Shown in pieces: positions 25,533 through 34,405 of a stretch of 64,000 bases of DNA. The stretch spans positions 62,001-126,000 of the forward strand of contig NZ_VYSG01000002.1 in NCBI RefSeq assembly GCF_010667615.1, written 5' to 3'. The translations under genes and the position numbers were made by a program. The notes below the pieces were generated by a model that was not told the DNA's origin, searched no databases, and worked only from the letters and a program-made list of their open reading frames with translations. This stretch comes from Bifidobacterium choloepi (GTDB lineage Bacteria; Actinomycetota; Actinomycetes; Actinomycetales; Bifidobacteriaceae). Position 1 is the first letter of the stretch, and each line of letters opens with the position of its first letter.

Positions 25533-25613
25533 CGGCCGGAGCGGATGTCGAACTCGAGACACTCGAGGCCGTTCGGCCAAGCCTACGCTCGAGTTCGACA
25601 TCCGCTCCGGCCG
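25533..25613 (+). terminator. Large hairpin between binding protein and first permease
   Basis: Perfect 26-bp arms (25533-25558 with 25588-25613) enclose a 29-nt loop that itself contains GGCCGTTCGGCC. The next 60 nt are A/T-rich with several T-runs. As in other ABC operons, it probably lowers readthrough into the permease genes or protects the upstream mRNA. Confidence 0.8.
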
Positions 25614-25685
25614 CAGAGAACGTCTTTATCTCGCTTTTCGTCAATCTTTTATTTTCTTTATTTTGTAAAAACTAAGGAGACCACA

Positions 25686-26783
25686 GTGAGTGCTGCTGTC
25701 CCTGTCAGTCCGGCAGACTCCGGACAAACGGCCATTCCGAAGGCCAGGAAAAACCACCTCTCCGCCGGCTTCTTCAAGTTCGTGCTGTGCAGGTTCCTGC
25801 TCATCATTCCGACCGTGTTCATTCTCGTCACCGTCGTGTTCTTCGTCATGCGCGCGACCGGCGACCCGATCTCGGCGGCGATGGGCGGCCGCCTGACGCA
25901 GGCCGAACTGCAGAAGCGCATCCACGCGGCCGGCTACGACCGACCGCTGATCGTGCAGTACTGGGAATATCTCAAGGGCCTGCTGCACGGCGACCTCGGC
26001 ACGACGCTGACCGACAACCAGCCCGTCGTCAACATCCTGCTGCACTACGGCGCCGCGACGCTCGAGCTCGCCATTCTCGCGCTGATCGTCGCGCTGATTG
26101 TCGGCATCGGCCTCGGACGCGTGGCAGCCCGCCACCGCGACCACGCCGCCGACGCCGGCATCCGCTGCTTCGCCATCCTGTGCTACGCCACGCCGGTCTT
26201 CTTCCTCGGTCTCGTCCTCAAACTCGTCTTCTCGGTGCTGCTCGACTGGCTGCCGAGCTCCGGCCGCGCGTCGCTCGTCTCGGAACTCAAGTTCTCGAAC
26301 CTCAACGACCCGACCGGCCTGTACATCGTCGACGCCATCCAGCTCGGCGACATGTCCGTGCTGCTCGACGTGCTCAAGCACGCCATCCTGCCGGCACTGG
26401 CGCTGGGATTGCTGACGGCCGGCGTCTTCGTCCGCCTGGTGCGCACCAACGTCATCTCGACGTTCAACACTGGCTACATCGAGGCGGCGCGCTCGCGCGG
26501 CGTTTCGGAGAAGCGGCTGATGAAGAAGCACGCGTGGAAGCCGTCGCTGATCCCGATCATCACCGTCATGGGCATGCAGGTCGCAATGCTGCTCGCCGGC
26601 GCCGTGCTCACCGAGACGACATTCGAGTGGAAGGGCCTCGGCTTCATGCTGTCAAACTACCTGAAGGCCCGCGACTTCGTCGCCGTCCAGGGCATTGTCA
26701 TCCTGATCGCGCTGATCGTGTCCGTCGTCAACTTCATCGTCGACGTCGTCAGCGCGCTCGTCGACCCGAGAGTGAGGTACTGA
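25686..26783 (+). CDS. Peptide-type ABC transporter permease (DppB/OppB family)
   Basis: Inner-membrane permease, 365 aa, with a 35-residue cytoplasmic N-terminus and about six membrane segments (first FLLIIPTVFILVTVVFFVM). The EAA loop is EAARSRGVSEKRLMKKHAW, and the C-terminal ALVDPRVRY is typical of DppB/OppB proteins. The start is GTG at 25686, with a perfect AAGGAG (25674-25679) six bases upstream; an upstream in-frame ATG has no family similarity. The next permease begins 1 bp after the stop. Confidence 0.88.
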   Translation: MSAAVPVSPADSGQTAIPKARKNHLSAGFFKFVLCRFLLIIPTVFILVTVVFFVMRATGDPISAAMGGRLTQAELQKRIHAAGYDRPLIVQYWEYLKGLLHGDLGTTLTDNQPVVNILLHYGAATLELAILALIVALIVGIGLGRVAARHRDHAADAGIRCFAILCYATPVFFLGLVLKLVFSVLLDWLPSSGRASLVSELKFSNLNDPTGLYIVDAIQLGDMSVLLDVLKHAILPALALGLLTAGVFVRLVRTNVISTFNTGYIEAARSRGVSEKRLMKKHAWKPSLIPIITVMGMQVAMLLAGAVLTETTFEWKGLGFMLSNYLKARDFVAVQGIVILIALIVSVVNFIVDVVSALVDPRVRY

Positions 26784-26784
26784 C

Positions 26785-28086
26785 ATGAGCGACGCCACGC
26801 TGGAAACTCCCGTCGCATCGCCGAATCGTTCCAATGCGAACGATTCGCACGACGAACGGCTCGCCAACATCCAGGGCCAGCTCGACAAGAAGCCGGGCCG
26901 CTTCGCCAGGCTGCCGATCGTCCGCGACCTCAAGATCGCCGTCGGCTGGCAGAAGACGATGCTGGTCGTCGGCCTCGTGCTGTGCGCCTTCTTCATTCTC
27001 GTCGCGATCTTCGCGCCGCTCATCGCGCCGTACGGCTACGCGCAGACCAAGTCCGCCGACGGCGTCGCGTTCCCGACGCAGGCCGCGCCGTCCGCCGAGC
27101 ACATCTGGGGCACGACGGTCGGCGGCTTCGACGTGTTCTCGCGCGTCGTCTGGGGCGCCCGCACCGCCGTCATCGCCATCGTCGTCGCCGTCGTGCTGTC
27201 GCTGTTCGCCGGCGTCTTCCTCGGGCTGGTGTCGGGATACTTCGGCGGCTGGCTCGACCGCGTGCTCGTCGTCATCTGCGACGCCATCTACGCGTTCCCG
27301 TCGCTGCTGCTCGCCATCCTGATGGCCATCATGATCTCGGGCGGCCAGTCATCGCTGTGGGGCGGCCTGCTCGCGTCCGGCATCTCGATCACCGTCGTCT
27401 ACATTCCGCAGTATTTCCGCACGATCCGCTCCGAAGTCGTGCGCATGAAGGACTCGGCGTTCATCGAGAGCTCCAAGGTCGTCGGTGCCTCGTCGTGGCG
27501 GATCATGTTCCGCCACCTGCTGCGCAACTCGACCCGCACGTTGCCGGTCATCTTGACATTGAATTCGTCGGAAGCGATCTTGACATTGGCCGGCCTCGGC
27601 TTCCTCGGCTTCGGCATCGAGCCGACGGCCGCCGCCGAATGGGGCTACGACCTCAACCGCTCGGTCTCCGACGTCACGGCCGGCATCTGGTGGACGGCCG
27701 TGTTCCCGGGCCTCGCGATCGTGCTGATCGTGCTCGGCATCACGCTGGTGGGCGAATCGTTGAACGATCTCGCCGACCCGCGCCTGCGCGCCCGCAAGTC
27801 CGCCGGCGAAGTCGTCGGCTCGATCGAGGACACGTCGGTCGACGCGGACGAATCGTCGAAAATCTCCGCGTCCGAGGAAGCCGAGGCGACGCCCGACGTC
27901 GCGATTGCGCTGGCCACCGGCAACGACGCGGCGCTCGCCGAGGCCGTCGACGCCGCCGAGACCGACGCGACCGAGCGGCCGGCGACCGACGGGTTCGCGG
28001 CGGAGGAATTCGAAACGCAGCAGGACCCGGAAATCGCCGTCGTCTCGAGGAATGTTCCGGACGATACGGAAGGAGAGGAACGCTGA
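26785..28086 (+). CDS. Peptide-type ABC transporter permease (DppC/OppC family) with acidic C-terminal tail
   Basis: Inner-membrane permease, 433 aa. The core has the OppC N-domain and about six membrane segments, with EAA-like loop IESSKVVGASSWRIMFRHLL and the family end LNDLADPRLR. Beyond it, about 95 residues very rich in Glu, Asp and Ala form an unusual cytoplasmic tail. The N-terminal region includes PNRSNANDSHDER, encoded by a palindrome of the ACGATTC word (26823-26846) and possibly an insertion. The stop overlaps the ATPase start (TGATG). Confidence 0.87.
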   Translation: MSDATLETPVASPNRSNANDSHDERLANIQGQLDKKPGRFARLPIVRDLKIAVGWQKTMLVVGLVLCAFFILVAIFAPLIAPYGYAQTKSADGVAFPTQAAPSAEHIWGTTVGGFDVFSRVVWGARTAVIAIVVAVVLSLFAGVFLGLVSGYFGGWLDRVLVVICDAIYAFPSLLLAILMAIMISGGQSSLWGGLLASGISITVVYIPQYFRTIRSEVVRMKDSAFIESSKVVGASSWRIMFRHLLRNSTRTLPVILTLNSSEAILTLAGLGFLGFGIEPTAAAEWGYDLNRSVSDVTAGIWWTAVFPGLAIVLIVLGITLVGESLNDLADPRLRARKSAGEVVGSIEDTSVDADESSKISASEEAEATPDVAIALATGNDAALAEAVDAAETDATERPATDGFAAEEFETQQDPEIAVVSRNVPDDTEGEER

Positions 28087-29858
28087 TGTCCGACGACAAC
28101 AACACCAATGTCGAAGCGGAGCGCCCGCTCGTCACGATCGACGATCTCGGCGTCTCGTTCATGACCGACGCCGGCCCGATCAAGGCCGTCGACGGTGTCT
28201 CGTTCACGATTCCGCGCCGCGGCATCGTCGCCGTCGTCGGCGAGTCCGGCTCCGGCAAGTCGGTGACGGCTCGCTCGATCATCAAGCTGCTGCCGGAGAC
28301 GGCGACGGCGCACGGTGCCGTCATCCTGTCGGCCCGCGGCGGCAACGATTCCACCGGCCCGAACGATTCCGCCCGCGAAACCGCCGACGTCGACATGCTG
28401 TCCGTCTCCGGCGCGCAGCTGCGCGAACTGCGCGGCGGCGAGGCGGCGATGGTGTTCCAGGAGCCCGGCTCGGTGCTCAACCCGGTCTACACGATCGGCT
28501 GGCAAATCGAGGAGGGCCTGCGCGCCCACGGCGTGACCGACAAGAAGGAACGCCGCGCGAAGGCGATCGAGATCCTCGGGAAAGTCGGCATCCCCGACGC
28601 GGCGACCCGCGTCGACTACTATCCGCACCAGTTCTCCGGCGGCCAGAAGCAGCGTATCGTCATCGCGATGGCCCTCGTGCTCAATCCCGGACTGATCCTC
28701 GCCGACGAGCCGACGACGGCACTCGATGTCACCGTCCAGGCCGAGATCCTCGACCTGCTGCGCTACGCGCGTGACGAATTCGGCGCCTCCGTGCTGATCA
28801 TCACGCACAACATGGGCGTCGTCGCCGACGTCGCCGACGAGGTCGTCGTCATGTACCGCAGACACGTCGTCGAGCAGGGGAGCGTGGAGCAGATCTTCCA
28901 CCGGCCAAGCGCCGACTACACGAAGAGGCTGCTCGCCGCCGTGCCGAGGATCGGCCAGAAACTGGTCGTCCGCGATCCGGCGACCGGCGCCGAAATTCCG
29001 CGCAAGGTGCCGGACTGGCGCAACGCGCCGGTCGCCGTCCGCGCGCGGGGACTGACGGTGACGTATCCCGGGCACATGCTGCAGCCGGCGTTCAAGGCCG
29101 TCAACGGCATCGACTTCGAGATCCACGAAGGCGAGGTGCTCGGCCTCGTCGGCGAATCCGGCTCCGGCAAGTCGACGACCGGCCGCGCGATCGCCGGACT
29201 CGAGAAGGTGTCCGGCGGCTCGCTGGAAGTACTCGGCGTCGAGATGCATGGCGTGCGCGAGCGCGTGTTCAAGAAGAAGCGCGCCGACATCGGCTTCGTG
29301 TTTCAGGATCCGGGCTCGTCGTTCGATCCGCTGATGACGATCGCCGAGAACGTCGCCGAGCCGCTGCTCGTCCACAGGCGCGCCTCGTCGATGGCCGACG
29401 CGAAGCAGCGCGTCGCCGAGCTGCTCGAGATGGTGCAGCTGCCGCGCGCCTACATGGACCGCTATCCGCATGAGCTGTCCGGCGGCCAGCGGCAGCGCGC
29501 GTCGCTGGCGCGCGGCCTGGCGCTCGACCCGAAGCTGCTCATCGCCGACGAGCCGACGTCGGCGCTGGACGTCTCGGTGCAGGCCAGGGTGCTGGAACTG
29601 TTCAGGCGCCTGCAGGCCGAGATCGGCTTCGCCTGCCTGTTCATCACGCACGACCTGGCCGTCGTCGACATGCTCGCCGACCGCGTCATGGTCATGCACA
29701 AGGGCCAGATCGTCGAGCACGGCGACACCGCCGACATCATGGAGCATCCACGCAACCCCTACACGAGGAAGCTGCTGGCGTCCCTGCCCGTTCCCGATCC
29801 GATCGAGCAGCGCCTCCACCGCGAGGAACTGAAGGCCATCCTCGCCGAGGAAGCGTAA
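28086..29858 (+). CDS. Fused two-domain peptide-type ABC transporter ATPase (DppD-DppF)
   Basis: Cytoplasmic ATPase with two complete nucleotide-binding domains in one chain, 590 aa. Domain 1 (about 12-275) has Walker A GESGSGKS, signature FSGGQKQR and Walker B LILADEP. Domain 2 (about 320-590) has [24 protein letters not shown] and LLIADEP, with H-loops in both. It powers the two upstream permeases. A low-complexity insert in domain 1 (about residues 80-105, [12 protein letters not shown]) contains two copies of the ACGATTC word (28345-28351 and 28363-28369). A hairpin GCTCCCTTCCGGGGAGC follows at about 29865. Confidence 0.92.
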   Translation: MSDDNNTNVEAERPLVTIDDLGVSFMTDAGPIKAVDGVSFTIPRRGIVAVVGESGSGKSVTARSIIKLLPETATAHGAVILSARGGNDSTGPNDSARETADVDMLSVSGAQLRELRGGEAAMVFQEPGSVLNPVYTIGWQIEEGLRAHGVTDKKERRAKAIEILGKVGIPDAATRVDYYPHQFSGGQKQRIVIAMALVLNPGLILADEPTTALDVTVQAEILDLLRYARDEFGASVLIITHNMGVVADVADEVVVMYRRHVVEQGSVEQIFHRPSADYTKRLLAAVPRIGQKLVVRDPATGAEIPRKVPDWRNAPVAVRARGLTVTYPGHMLQPAFKAVNGIDFEIHEGEVLGLVGESGSGKSTTGRAIAGLEKVSGGSLEVLGVEMHGVRERVFKKKRADIGFVFQDPGSSFDPLMTIAENVAEPLLVHRRASSMADAKQRVAELLEMVQLPRAYMDRYPHELSGGQRQRASLARGLALDPKLLIADEPTSALDVSVQARVLELFRRLQAEIGFACLFITHDLAVVDMLADRVMVMHKGQIVEHGDTADIMEHPRNPYTRKLLASLPVPDPIEQRLHREELKAILAEEA

Positions 29859-29989
29859 TCGCGGGCTCCCTTCCGGGGAGCTTGCCCGGTGCGCTTCCGT
29901 TGCGCCAAAAGCGTGAACGGGGATTGCTTCCAGCTCGTGCTGGGTACGATGGCGGCAAACAGTTGAACCACCATGCAAGGGGGATTGTG

Positions 29990-30595
29990 ATGAAGGTTGC
30001 CATTCTTGGTTCCGGCATGAAGCTTGTCCAGCTCGCCGAGCCGCTGCTGCTCGCCAAGGGCGCGGAAATCGTGCTCGTCACCGGCGAGCCGCACAAGGTC
30101 GACCGCGACATCCGCGAAAACGAGCGCGTCACCATCGTCGAGGGCGACAAGAAGGACATCGAGACCGTGAACGCCGCGCTCAAGCTCGGCGTCGACAAGG
30201 TCTGGGCGGACCTCGGCGGCGACGACATCAAGGAGATGGCGCAGGTCCTCGTCAAGTCGATGGACGCCAACGGCGTCAAGCGCCTGCTGTGGACGTCGAC
30301 GCTGTCGAAGTACTCGAAGGCGCCCGACGAGTTCGCCGTCTGGAACGACAAGGACCTGGGCAAGATCCTCGTCGACCACGCCGAGGCCGCCAAGGTCGTG
30401 CGCGAGTCCGATCTCGACTACACGATCATCCAGCCGGTGTGGGTCAACGAGGAGGACTCGGTCGAGTACGAGCTGTCGACGTCCGCCGCGCCGTCCGACG
30501 AGACCGAAGTCTCCGTCCCGTCCGTCGCCACGATCGTCACCGACATCCTGACCAACGACTCCCACAAGGGCGAGACGCTGACGATCACGAAGTAG
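29990..30595 (+). CDS. NAD(P)-binding Rossmann protein (NmrA/SDR-like)
   Basis: A 201-aa cytoplasmic protein with an N-terminal Rossmann beta-alpha-beta unit (KVAILGSGMKLVQLAEPLL) and the general pattern of atypical short-chain reductase or NAD(P)H-binding proteins, including KRLLWTSTLSKY and YTIIQPVWVNEED. No catalytic Tyr-x-x-x-Lys is evident. The SD is AAGGGGG, just before the ATG. Its substrate is unknown. It lies between the peptide transporter and a repeat-rich region and seems monocistronic. Confidence 0.7.
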   Translation: MKVAILGSGMKLVQLAEPLLLAKGAEIVLVTGEPHKVDRDIRENERVTIVEGDKKDIETVNAALKLGVDKVWADLGGDDIKEMAQVLVKSMDANGVKRLLWTSTLSKYSKAPDEFAVWNDKDLGKILVDHAEAAKVVRESDLDYTIIQPVWVNEEDSVEYELSTSAAPSDETEVSVPSVATIVTDILTNDSHKGETLTITK

Positions 30596-30616
30596 AACCT
30601 CCTAAGGGGAGTGCCC

Positions 30617-30826
30617 CTTGACTCCCTCTTCAGAGGGAGTAAAAAACCGCGGAGCGGTTTTTGGTGGGAGTCCGCGAGCGGCTTCGTCGCGAAGCGGTAC
30701 GGAACGCATGAGGTCCCGTAGAACTCAAGTTCTACGGGACTTCTTACGTTCCAGCGGTGGACTCCCACCGGCTCGAGACGCTTCGCGTCTCTCGCCGGCT
30801 CCCTCTGAAGAGGGAGTTAGGAGGTG
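30617..30826. repeat. Composite MITE-like element, copy 1
   Basis: Outer inverted ends (ACTCCCTCTTCAGAGGGAGT at the left, CTCCCTCTGAAGAGGGAGTT at the right), inner GGTGGGAGTCC/GGACTCCCACC and a central perfect 26-bp palindrome at 30714-30739 (CCCGTAGAACTCAAG...). The right boundary AGAGGGAGTTAGGAGGTG (30809-30826) is identical to that of the element at 31713-32010, which also carries the central palindrome. Non-coding. Confidence 0.75.
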
Positions 30827-30878
30827 GTCTTCTTTCTTGGACACTCAACTGTTTAGAAGTGTGAATATGGGTGAAGAA

Positions 30879-30948
30879 GGGTGAAAGTGCCAAAAGATAT
30901 ATGAAGATGGGCGAAGATGGGTGAAAGACCCAGAACATCTATGAAGAA
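30879..30948. repeat. Pair of 30-bp direct repeats, 40 bp apart
   Basis: GGGTGAAAG followed by a similar A-rich stretch ending ATGAAGA occurs at 30879-30908 and again at 30919-30948. The segment is much richer in A and G than its surroundings and abuts a gene remnant, suggesting acquired or decayed DNA. Confidence 0.5.
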
Positions 30949-31112
30949 CGGGGCTGAGCGGCTCGAGGGTGAGCGCCGTCAAGAACGAACTCATCGCCTC
31001 CGGCCTGGTCTACGAAAGCGAATATGGCGTGGTCTCCTTCACGGTCCCGGGAATGACCAACTACATTCAGCGCCGCCAGCCGGTGGATCTGGCGCCATAC
31101 GAACAGGAGTAG
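30945..31112 (+). pseudogene. C-terminal remnant of an AAA-type ATPase
   Basis: An open frame with no start codon in context ends at TAG 31110-31112. It encodes about 55 residues including VSAVKNELIASGLVYESEYG and VVSFTVPGMTNYI. This reads like the C-terminal winged-helix end of AAA/ORC-type ATPases common in gut bacteria and mobile regions. The frame is closed upstream (TGA at 30942), so only the tail remains. It lies between two repeat elements. The family assignment is from memory of the motif and is tentative. Confidence 0.55.
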
Positions 31113-31120
31113 ACCTCCCC

Positions 31121-31200
31121 GACTCCCTACTTCAGAGGGAGTCAAAAACCGCGAAGCGGCTTTTGGTGGGAGTCCGCGGAGCGACGAAGTCGCGGAGCGG
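31121..31200. repeat. Half-copy of the GACTCCCT repeat family
   Basis: GACTCCCTACTTCAGAGGGAGTC followed by AAAAACCGCGAAGCGGCTTTT and GGTGGGAGTCCGCGGAGC. The order of hairpins is the same as in the nagB-nagA repeats and in the left half of the element at 30617. Confidence 0.7.
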
Positions 31201-31297
31201 ATCGGGACGCGGCCTCATCCTGCCCCCGCCCTAGGCGGGGGTGAAGCGTACTGGTTTTCTTCTTGAGATGAAGGCACGGTCATGTGAGGAGGGGAGA

Positions 31298-31687
31298 ATG
31301 GCGACCATGCATATTGAACATGTTGGTGTCTTTGTCGGTGATCTGGAACGGGGAACCCGGTTCTTCGAGACGTATTTCGGCGGCGTGCGCGGGGAACGGT
31401 ACGAGAATCCCCGCACGGGATTCTCGTCATACTTCCTGACGTTCGATTCCGGGGCGCGGCTGGAGGTTTCGCACAATGACGCCGTGAATGGCGCCGTTGA
31501 CGACAGTGCGTTGGGCTACGCCCATGTCGCCTTCTCCGTCGGCTCCCGCCACGCCGTCGACGAGCTGACGGAGCGTCTGCGTTCCGATGGGTATGTGGTT
31601 GCCAGCGGTCCGCGCGTCACCGGCGACGGCTACTACGAATCCGTCGTCCTCGACGCCGACGGCAACCACGTCGAAATCACCGTGTGA
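31298..31687 (+). CDS. VOC-family protein (glyoxalase I-like)
   Basis: A small cytoplasmic vicinal-oxygen-chelate protein, 129 aa. Two beta-alpha-beta-beta-beta modules are visible, with candidate metal ligands His in MHIEHVGVFV, Glu in RLEVSHN, His in GYAHVAFSVG and Glu in NHVEITV. This suggests a metal-dependent lyase, isomerase or dioxygenase. The start at 31298 follows GAGGAGGGGAG. The reaction is unknown; lactoylglutathione lyase is only one possibility. Flanked by repeats on both sides. Confidence 0.8.
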   Translation: MATMHIEHVGVFVGDLERGTRFFETYFGGVRGERYENPRTGFSSYFLTFDSGARLEVSHNDAVNGAVDDSALGYAHVAFSVGSRHAVDELTERLRSDGYVVASGPRVTGDGYYESVVLDADGNHVEITV

Positions 31688-31712
31688 TCCGGCTGTCTGC
31701 CCTTCGCCAAGA

Positions 31713-32010
31713 TAAAAAGGCTGCCCGCAAACAGCACGGACCTGCGACGAAGTCGCGGAGCTGGTAGGAACGCAAGATTCCCCCGTAGAACTCAAGTTCT
31801 ATGGATTTCCTTGCGCTCCGTACCGCTTCGCGGCTTCGCCGCTCGCGGACTCCCACCGGCTCGAGCTTCGCTCTCGCCGACCTTCCTGTAAGTATGGACT
31901 CGCCTTTGGCGAGACTCATCATTTGCTCGCTATCGCTCGCCTTCGCCTACAAACAGCCCACAGGGCTGTTTGCTTCACGGCTCAGCCTCTAAAGAGGGAG
32001 TTAGGAGGTG
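31713..32010. repeat. Composite MITE-like element, copy 2
   Basis: Shares with the 30617 element a central CCGTAGAACTCAAGTTCTA palindrome (31782-31804), CGGACTCCCACCGGCTCGAG and the right boundary AGAGGGAGTTAGGAGGTG (31993-32010). It also contains hairpins GACTCGCC/GGCGAGAC and AAACAGCCCACAGGGCTGTTT. The left end appears truncated or diverged. A GCCCCCGCC..GGGGGC hairpin follows at about 32020-32046, then a -10-like TATGAT at 32051-32056 for the next gene. Confidence 0.65.
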
Positions 32011-32094
32011 ATTCTCCCTGCCCCCGCCACGGTCGGGGGCAGGGAGAAACTATGATGGCTTGCAACACTGTCTTGAGGGGAAGGATCGTTCATC

Positions 32095-33675
32095 ATGAGT
32101 GATGTCGTTACGGAACGCGACCGCGAATACCAGAAGGAAGAGGAGGCCGCCGCGCCGGGGAATGATCAGGCGATGGGCGACCGCGTCAACAACCGCACGC
32201 TGAGCCCGCGGTCGGCGGCGTTCGTCGAGTTCATGTCGCAGGGCTGGGACGACAACGAGCCGGAAGCCGAGCGGCTCGAGTCGGCCGCGTACACGCCGGC
32301 GCGACTCGAGGCGCTCGGCAAGGCGTTCCCCGGCGAGCGCCTGGTCATCCCGGCCGGCCAGCCGAAGGTGCGCAACAACGACTGCGACTACATGTTCCGT
32401 CCCGACTCGGCGTTCGTCTACTACACCGGCCTCGGCCAGGACTACGAAGCCGGCGCCGTGCTCGTGCTCAACCCCGTCGACCCCGAGTCGCCGGAAGCCG
32501 CCGGCGGCGCCACGCACACGCCGCAGCTGTTCGTCGCGCCGCGTGCCAACCACTACACGCAGGACTTCTTCAAGGACGCCCACTACGGCGAGTACTGGGT
32601 CGGTCCGCGCGCCGGCGTCAAGGAGATGGAGGCGATGACCGGCATCGAGACCGCCGACATCGCCCAGCTCGCCGACGCGATCGGCAAGGACGGCGTGCAG
32701 GTGCGCGTCATCGCCGACACCGACCCGCAGGTCACCGCGATGGTCGAGACGGTCCGCCAGGCCGCCGGCCACGGCGACCCGGCCGCCAACGGCGCCGCCG
32801 ACGACAAGTTCAAGGAGTTCGCGTCGGAGCAGCGCATGATCAAGGACGACTACGAGATCAACGAGGTCCGCAAGGCCGTCGCCGCCACGAAGCTCGGCTT
32901 CGACAACATCCTGCGCCGCCTGCCGTCAGTCATCGGCAAGCCGCGTTCCGAACGCATGCTCGAGGGCGCCTTCAACTCGGTTTCCCGCGAGGAAGGCAAC
33001 GAGGTCGGCTACGACACGATCATCGCGTCCGGCGCCCACGCGCCGATCCTGCACTGGATGCGCAACACCGGCACCGTCGAGGACGGCGAGCTGCTGCTCA
33101 TCGATGCCGGCGTGGAAGTCGACAGCCTGTACACGGCCGACATCACGCGCACGTTCCCGACCGGCGGCAAGTTCACCGGTTTCCAGAAGAAGCTCTACCA
33201 GGCCGTGCTCGACGCGCAGAAGGCCGGCTTCGAGGCCGCGCAGCCGGGCCGCACCTACTCCGACATCCACCACGCCTGCATGCGCTCGCTCGCGAACTCG
33301 CTGCACGACTGGGGCATCCTCACCGTCGACATCGAGGAGGCGCTGTCGCCGGAAGGCCAGCAGCTGCGCCGCTGGCACGCCTGCGGCGTGGCCCACCATC
33401 TCGGCCTCGACGTGCACGACTGCGCGCAGGCCCGCTACGAGAGCTACCAGGGCGCCGAGATCAAGCCGGGCATGATCTTCACGATCGAGCCGGGCCTGTA
33501 TTTCCGCGAGGACGACCTGCTGATTCCGCCGGAATACCGCGGCATCGGCATCCGCATCGAGGACGACGTGCTGATGACCGAGGACGGTCCGGAATGGATC
33601 TCGAAGGCCATCCCGAAGGAAATCGACGACGTCGAGGCCTGGATGGCCGCGATGGCCGCGGAAGGCGCCCGCTGA
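32095..33675 (+). CDS. pepP: Xaa-Pro aminopeptidase (aminopeptidase P, M24B)
   Basis: Removes N-terminal residues preceding proline; dinuclear-metal M24 peptidase, 526 aa, cytoplasmic. An N-terminal creatinase-like domain (FMSQGWDDNEPE, then DYMFRPDSAFVYYTGL) precedes the pita-bread domain. Metal ligands are visible: Asp in LIDAGVEVDSLYTADITRTF (two Asp), His in GVAHHLGLDVHDC, Glu in FTIEPGLYF and Glu in GIRIEDDVLMTEDG. The ATG at 32095 has a purine-rich SD (GGGGAAGGA). The Nudix gene follows 2 bp downstream. Confidence 0.93.
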   Translation: MSDVVTERDREYQKEEEAAAPGNDQAMGDRVNNRTLSPRSAAFVEFMSQGWDDNEPEAERLESAAYTPARLEALGKAFPGERLVIPAGQPKVRNNDCDYMFRPDSAFVYYTGLGQDYEAGAVLVLNPVDPESPEAAGGATHTPQLFVAPRANHYTQDFFKDAHYGEYWVGPRAGVKEMEAMTGIETADIAQLADAIGKDGVQVRVIADTDPQVTAMVETVRQAAGHGDPAANGAADDKFKEFASEQRMIKDDYEINEVRKAVAATKLGFDNILRRLPSVIGKPRSERMLEGAFNSVSREEGNEVGYDTIIASGAHAPILHWMRNTGTVEDGELLLIDAGVEVDSLYTADITRTFPTGGKFTGFQKKLYQAVLDAQKAGFEAAQPGRTYSDIHHACMRSLANSLHDWGILTVDIEEALSPEGQQLRRWHACGVAHHLGLDVHDCAQARYESYQGAEIKPGMIFTIEPGLYFREDDLLIPPEYRGIGIRIEDDVLMTEDGPEWISKAIPKEIDDVEAWMAAMAAEGAR

Positions 33676-33677
33676 CC

Positions 33678-34193
33678 ATGCCCACTCCCGACTTCATCCT
33701 GTCACTGCGCGGAAAGATCGGCCACGAACTGCTGTGGCTGGCCGGCGTGACCGGCTACATCGTCAACGACCGCGGCGAGGTGCTGCTCGGCCGGCGTTCC
33801 GACACCGGCGAATGGGCGCTCGTCTACGGCATCAACGAGCCCGGCGAGCAGCCGGCCGACACCGTCATCCGCGAGGCGAAGGAGGAGACCGGCGTCGACG
33901 TGATCGTCACCGACCTCGTCGACGTGCGCTCCGACAACCGCGTGACGACGTACGCCAACGGCGACCGGACGATGTACATGGACCACCTGTTCCTCGCCCA
34001 TGCCAACCCCGACGGCAACACGGACCCGTTCGTCGGCGACGAGGAAAGCCTGTCGGTCGGCTGGTTCCCGCTCGACGCGCTGCCGTCGCCGCTCGCCAGG
34101 AGCACCGTCGAGCGCATGGCGATCGTCGACGAGTACCTCAGGCGCGCCGCCGCCGGCAACCCGCGGGCGCTCTTCGCGAGTGCATTGCAATAG
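33678..34193 (+). CDS. Nudix hydrolase
   Basis: Hydrolyses nucleoside diphosphates linked to another moiety; 171 aa, cytoplasmic. It has a complete Nudix box with the spacing Gx5Ex7REUxEExGU (GINEPGE, then REAKEETGV, residues ~55-77). The N-terminus LLWLAGVTGYIVNDRGEVLLG is common among actinobacterial Nudix proteins. Substrate unknown. The start lies 2 bp after pepP, so co-transcription is likely, and a strong terminator follows. Confidence 0.88.
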   Translation: MPTPDFILSLRGKIGHELLWLAGVTGYIVNDRGEVLLGRRSDTGEWALVYGINEPGEQPADTVIREAKEETGVDVIVTDLVDVRSDNRVTTYANGDRTMYMDHLFLAHANPDGNTDPFVGDEESLSVGWFPLDALPSPLARSTVERMAIVDEYLRRAAAGNPRALFASALQ

Positions 34194-34198
34194 GAAGC

Positions 34199-34235
34199 AC
34201 GCACCGGATTTTTCCGCCTGAAAAATCCGGTGCGT
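34199..34235 (+). terminator. Terminator after pepP-Nudix
   Basis: ACGCACCGGATTTTTC pairs with GAAAAATCCGGTGCGT around a 5-nt loop, followed by TCTTCATTT. A degenerate second version (ACGCACCGGATCCG..AAATCCAGTGCGT) lies at 34315-34351, as if the hairpin had been partly duplicated. Confidence 0.85.
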
Positions 34236-34405
34236 TCTTCATTTCGCACCACTCTCCAGAACCCTGGTATTCCAAGGCTTCCCGGCACATGCGAATGTGC
34301 GGTTTTGTGCGAAAACGCACCGGATCCGAAACGATGAAAAATCCAGTGCGTCCCCTCCTCCTACAATGACAACATATCTTTATCCTCAGCGAAAGAAGCG
34401 AACGC

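Noticed and set aside
27645..29978. Long minus-strand open frame over the peptide-transporter ATPase
   Set aside because: Antisense to a two-domain ATPase with intact Walker and signature motifs; no SD and no family similarity.
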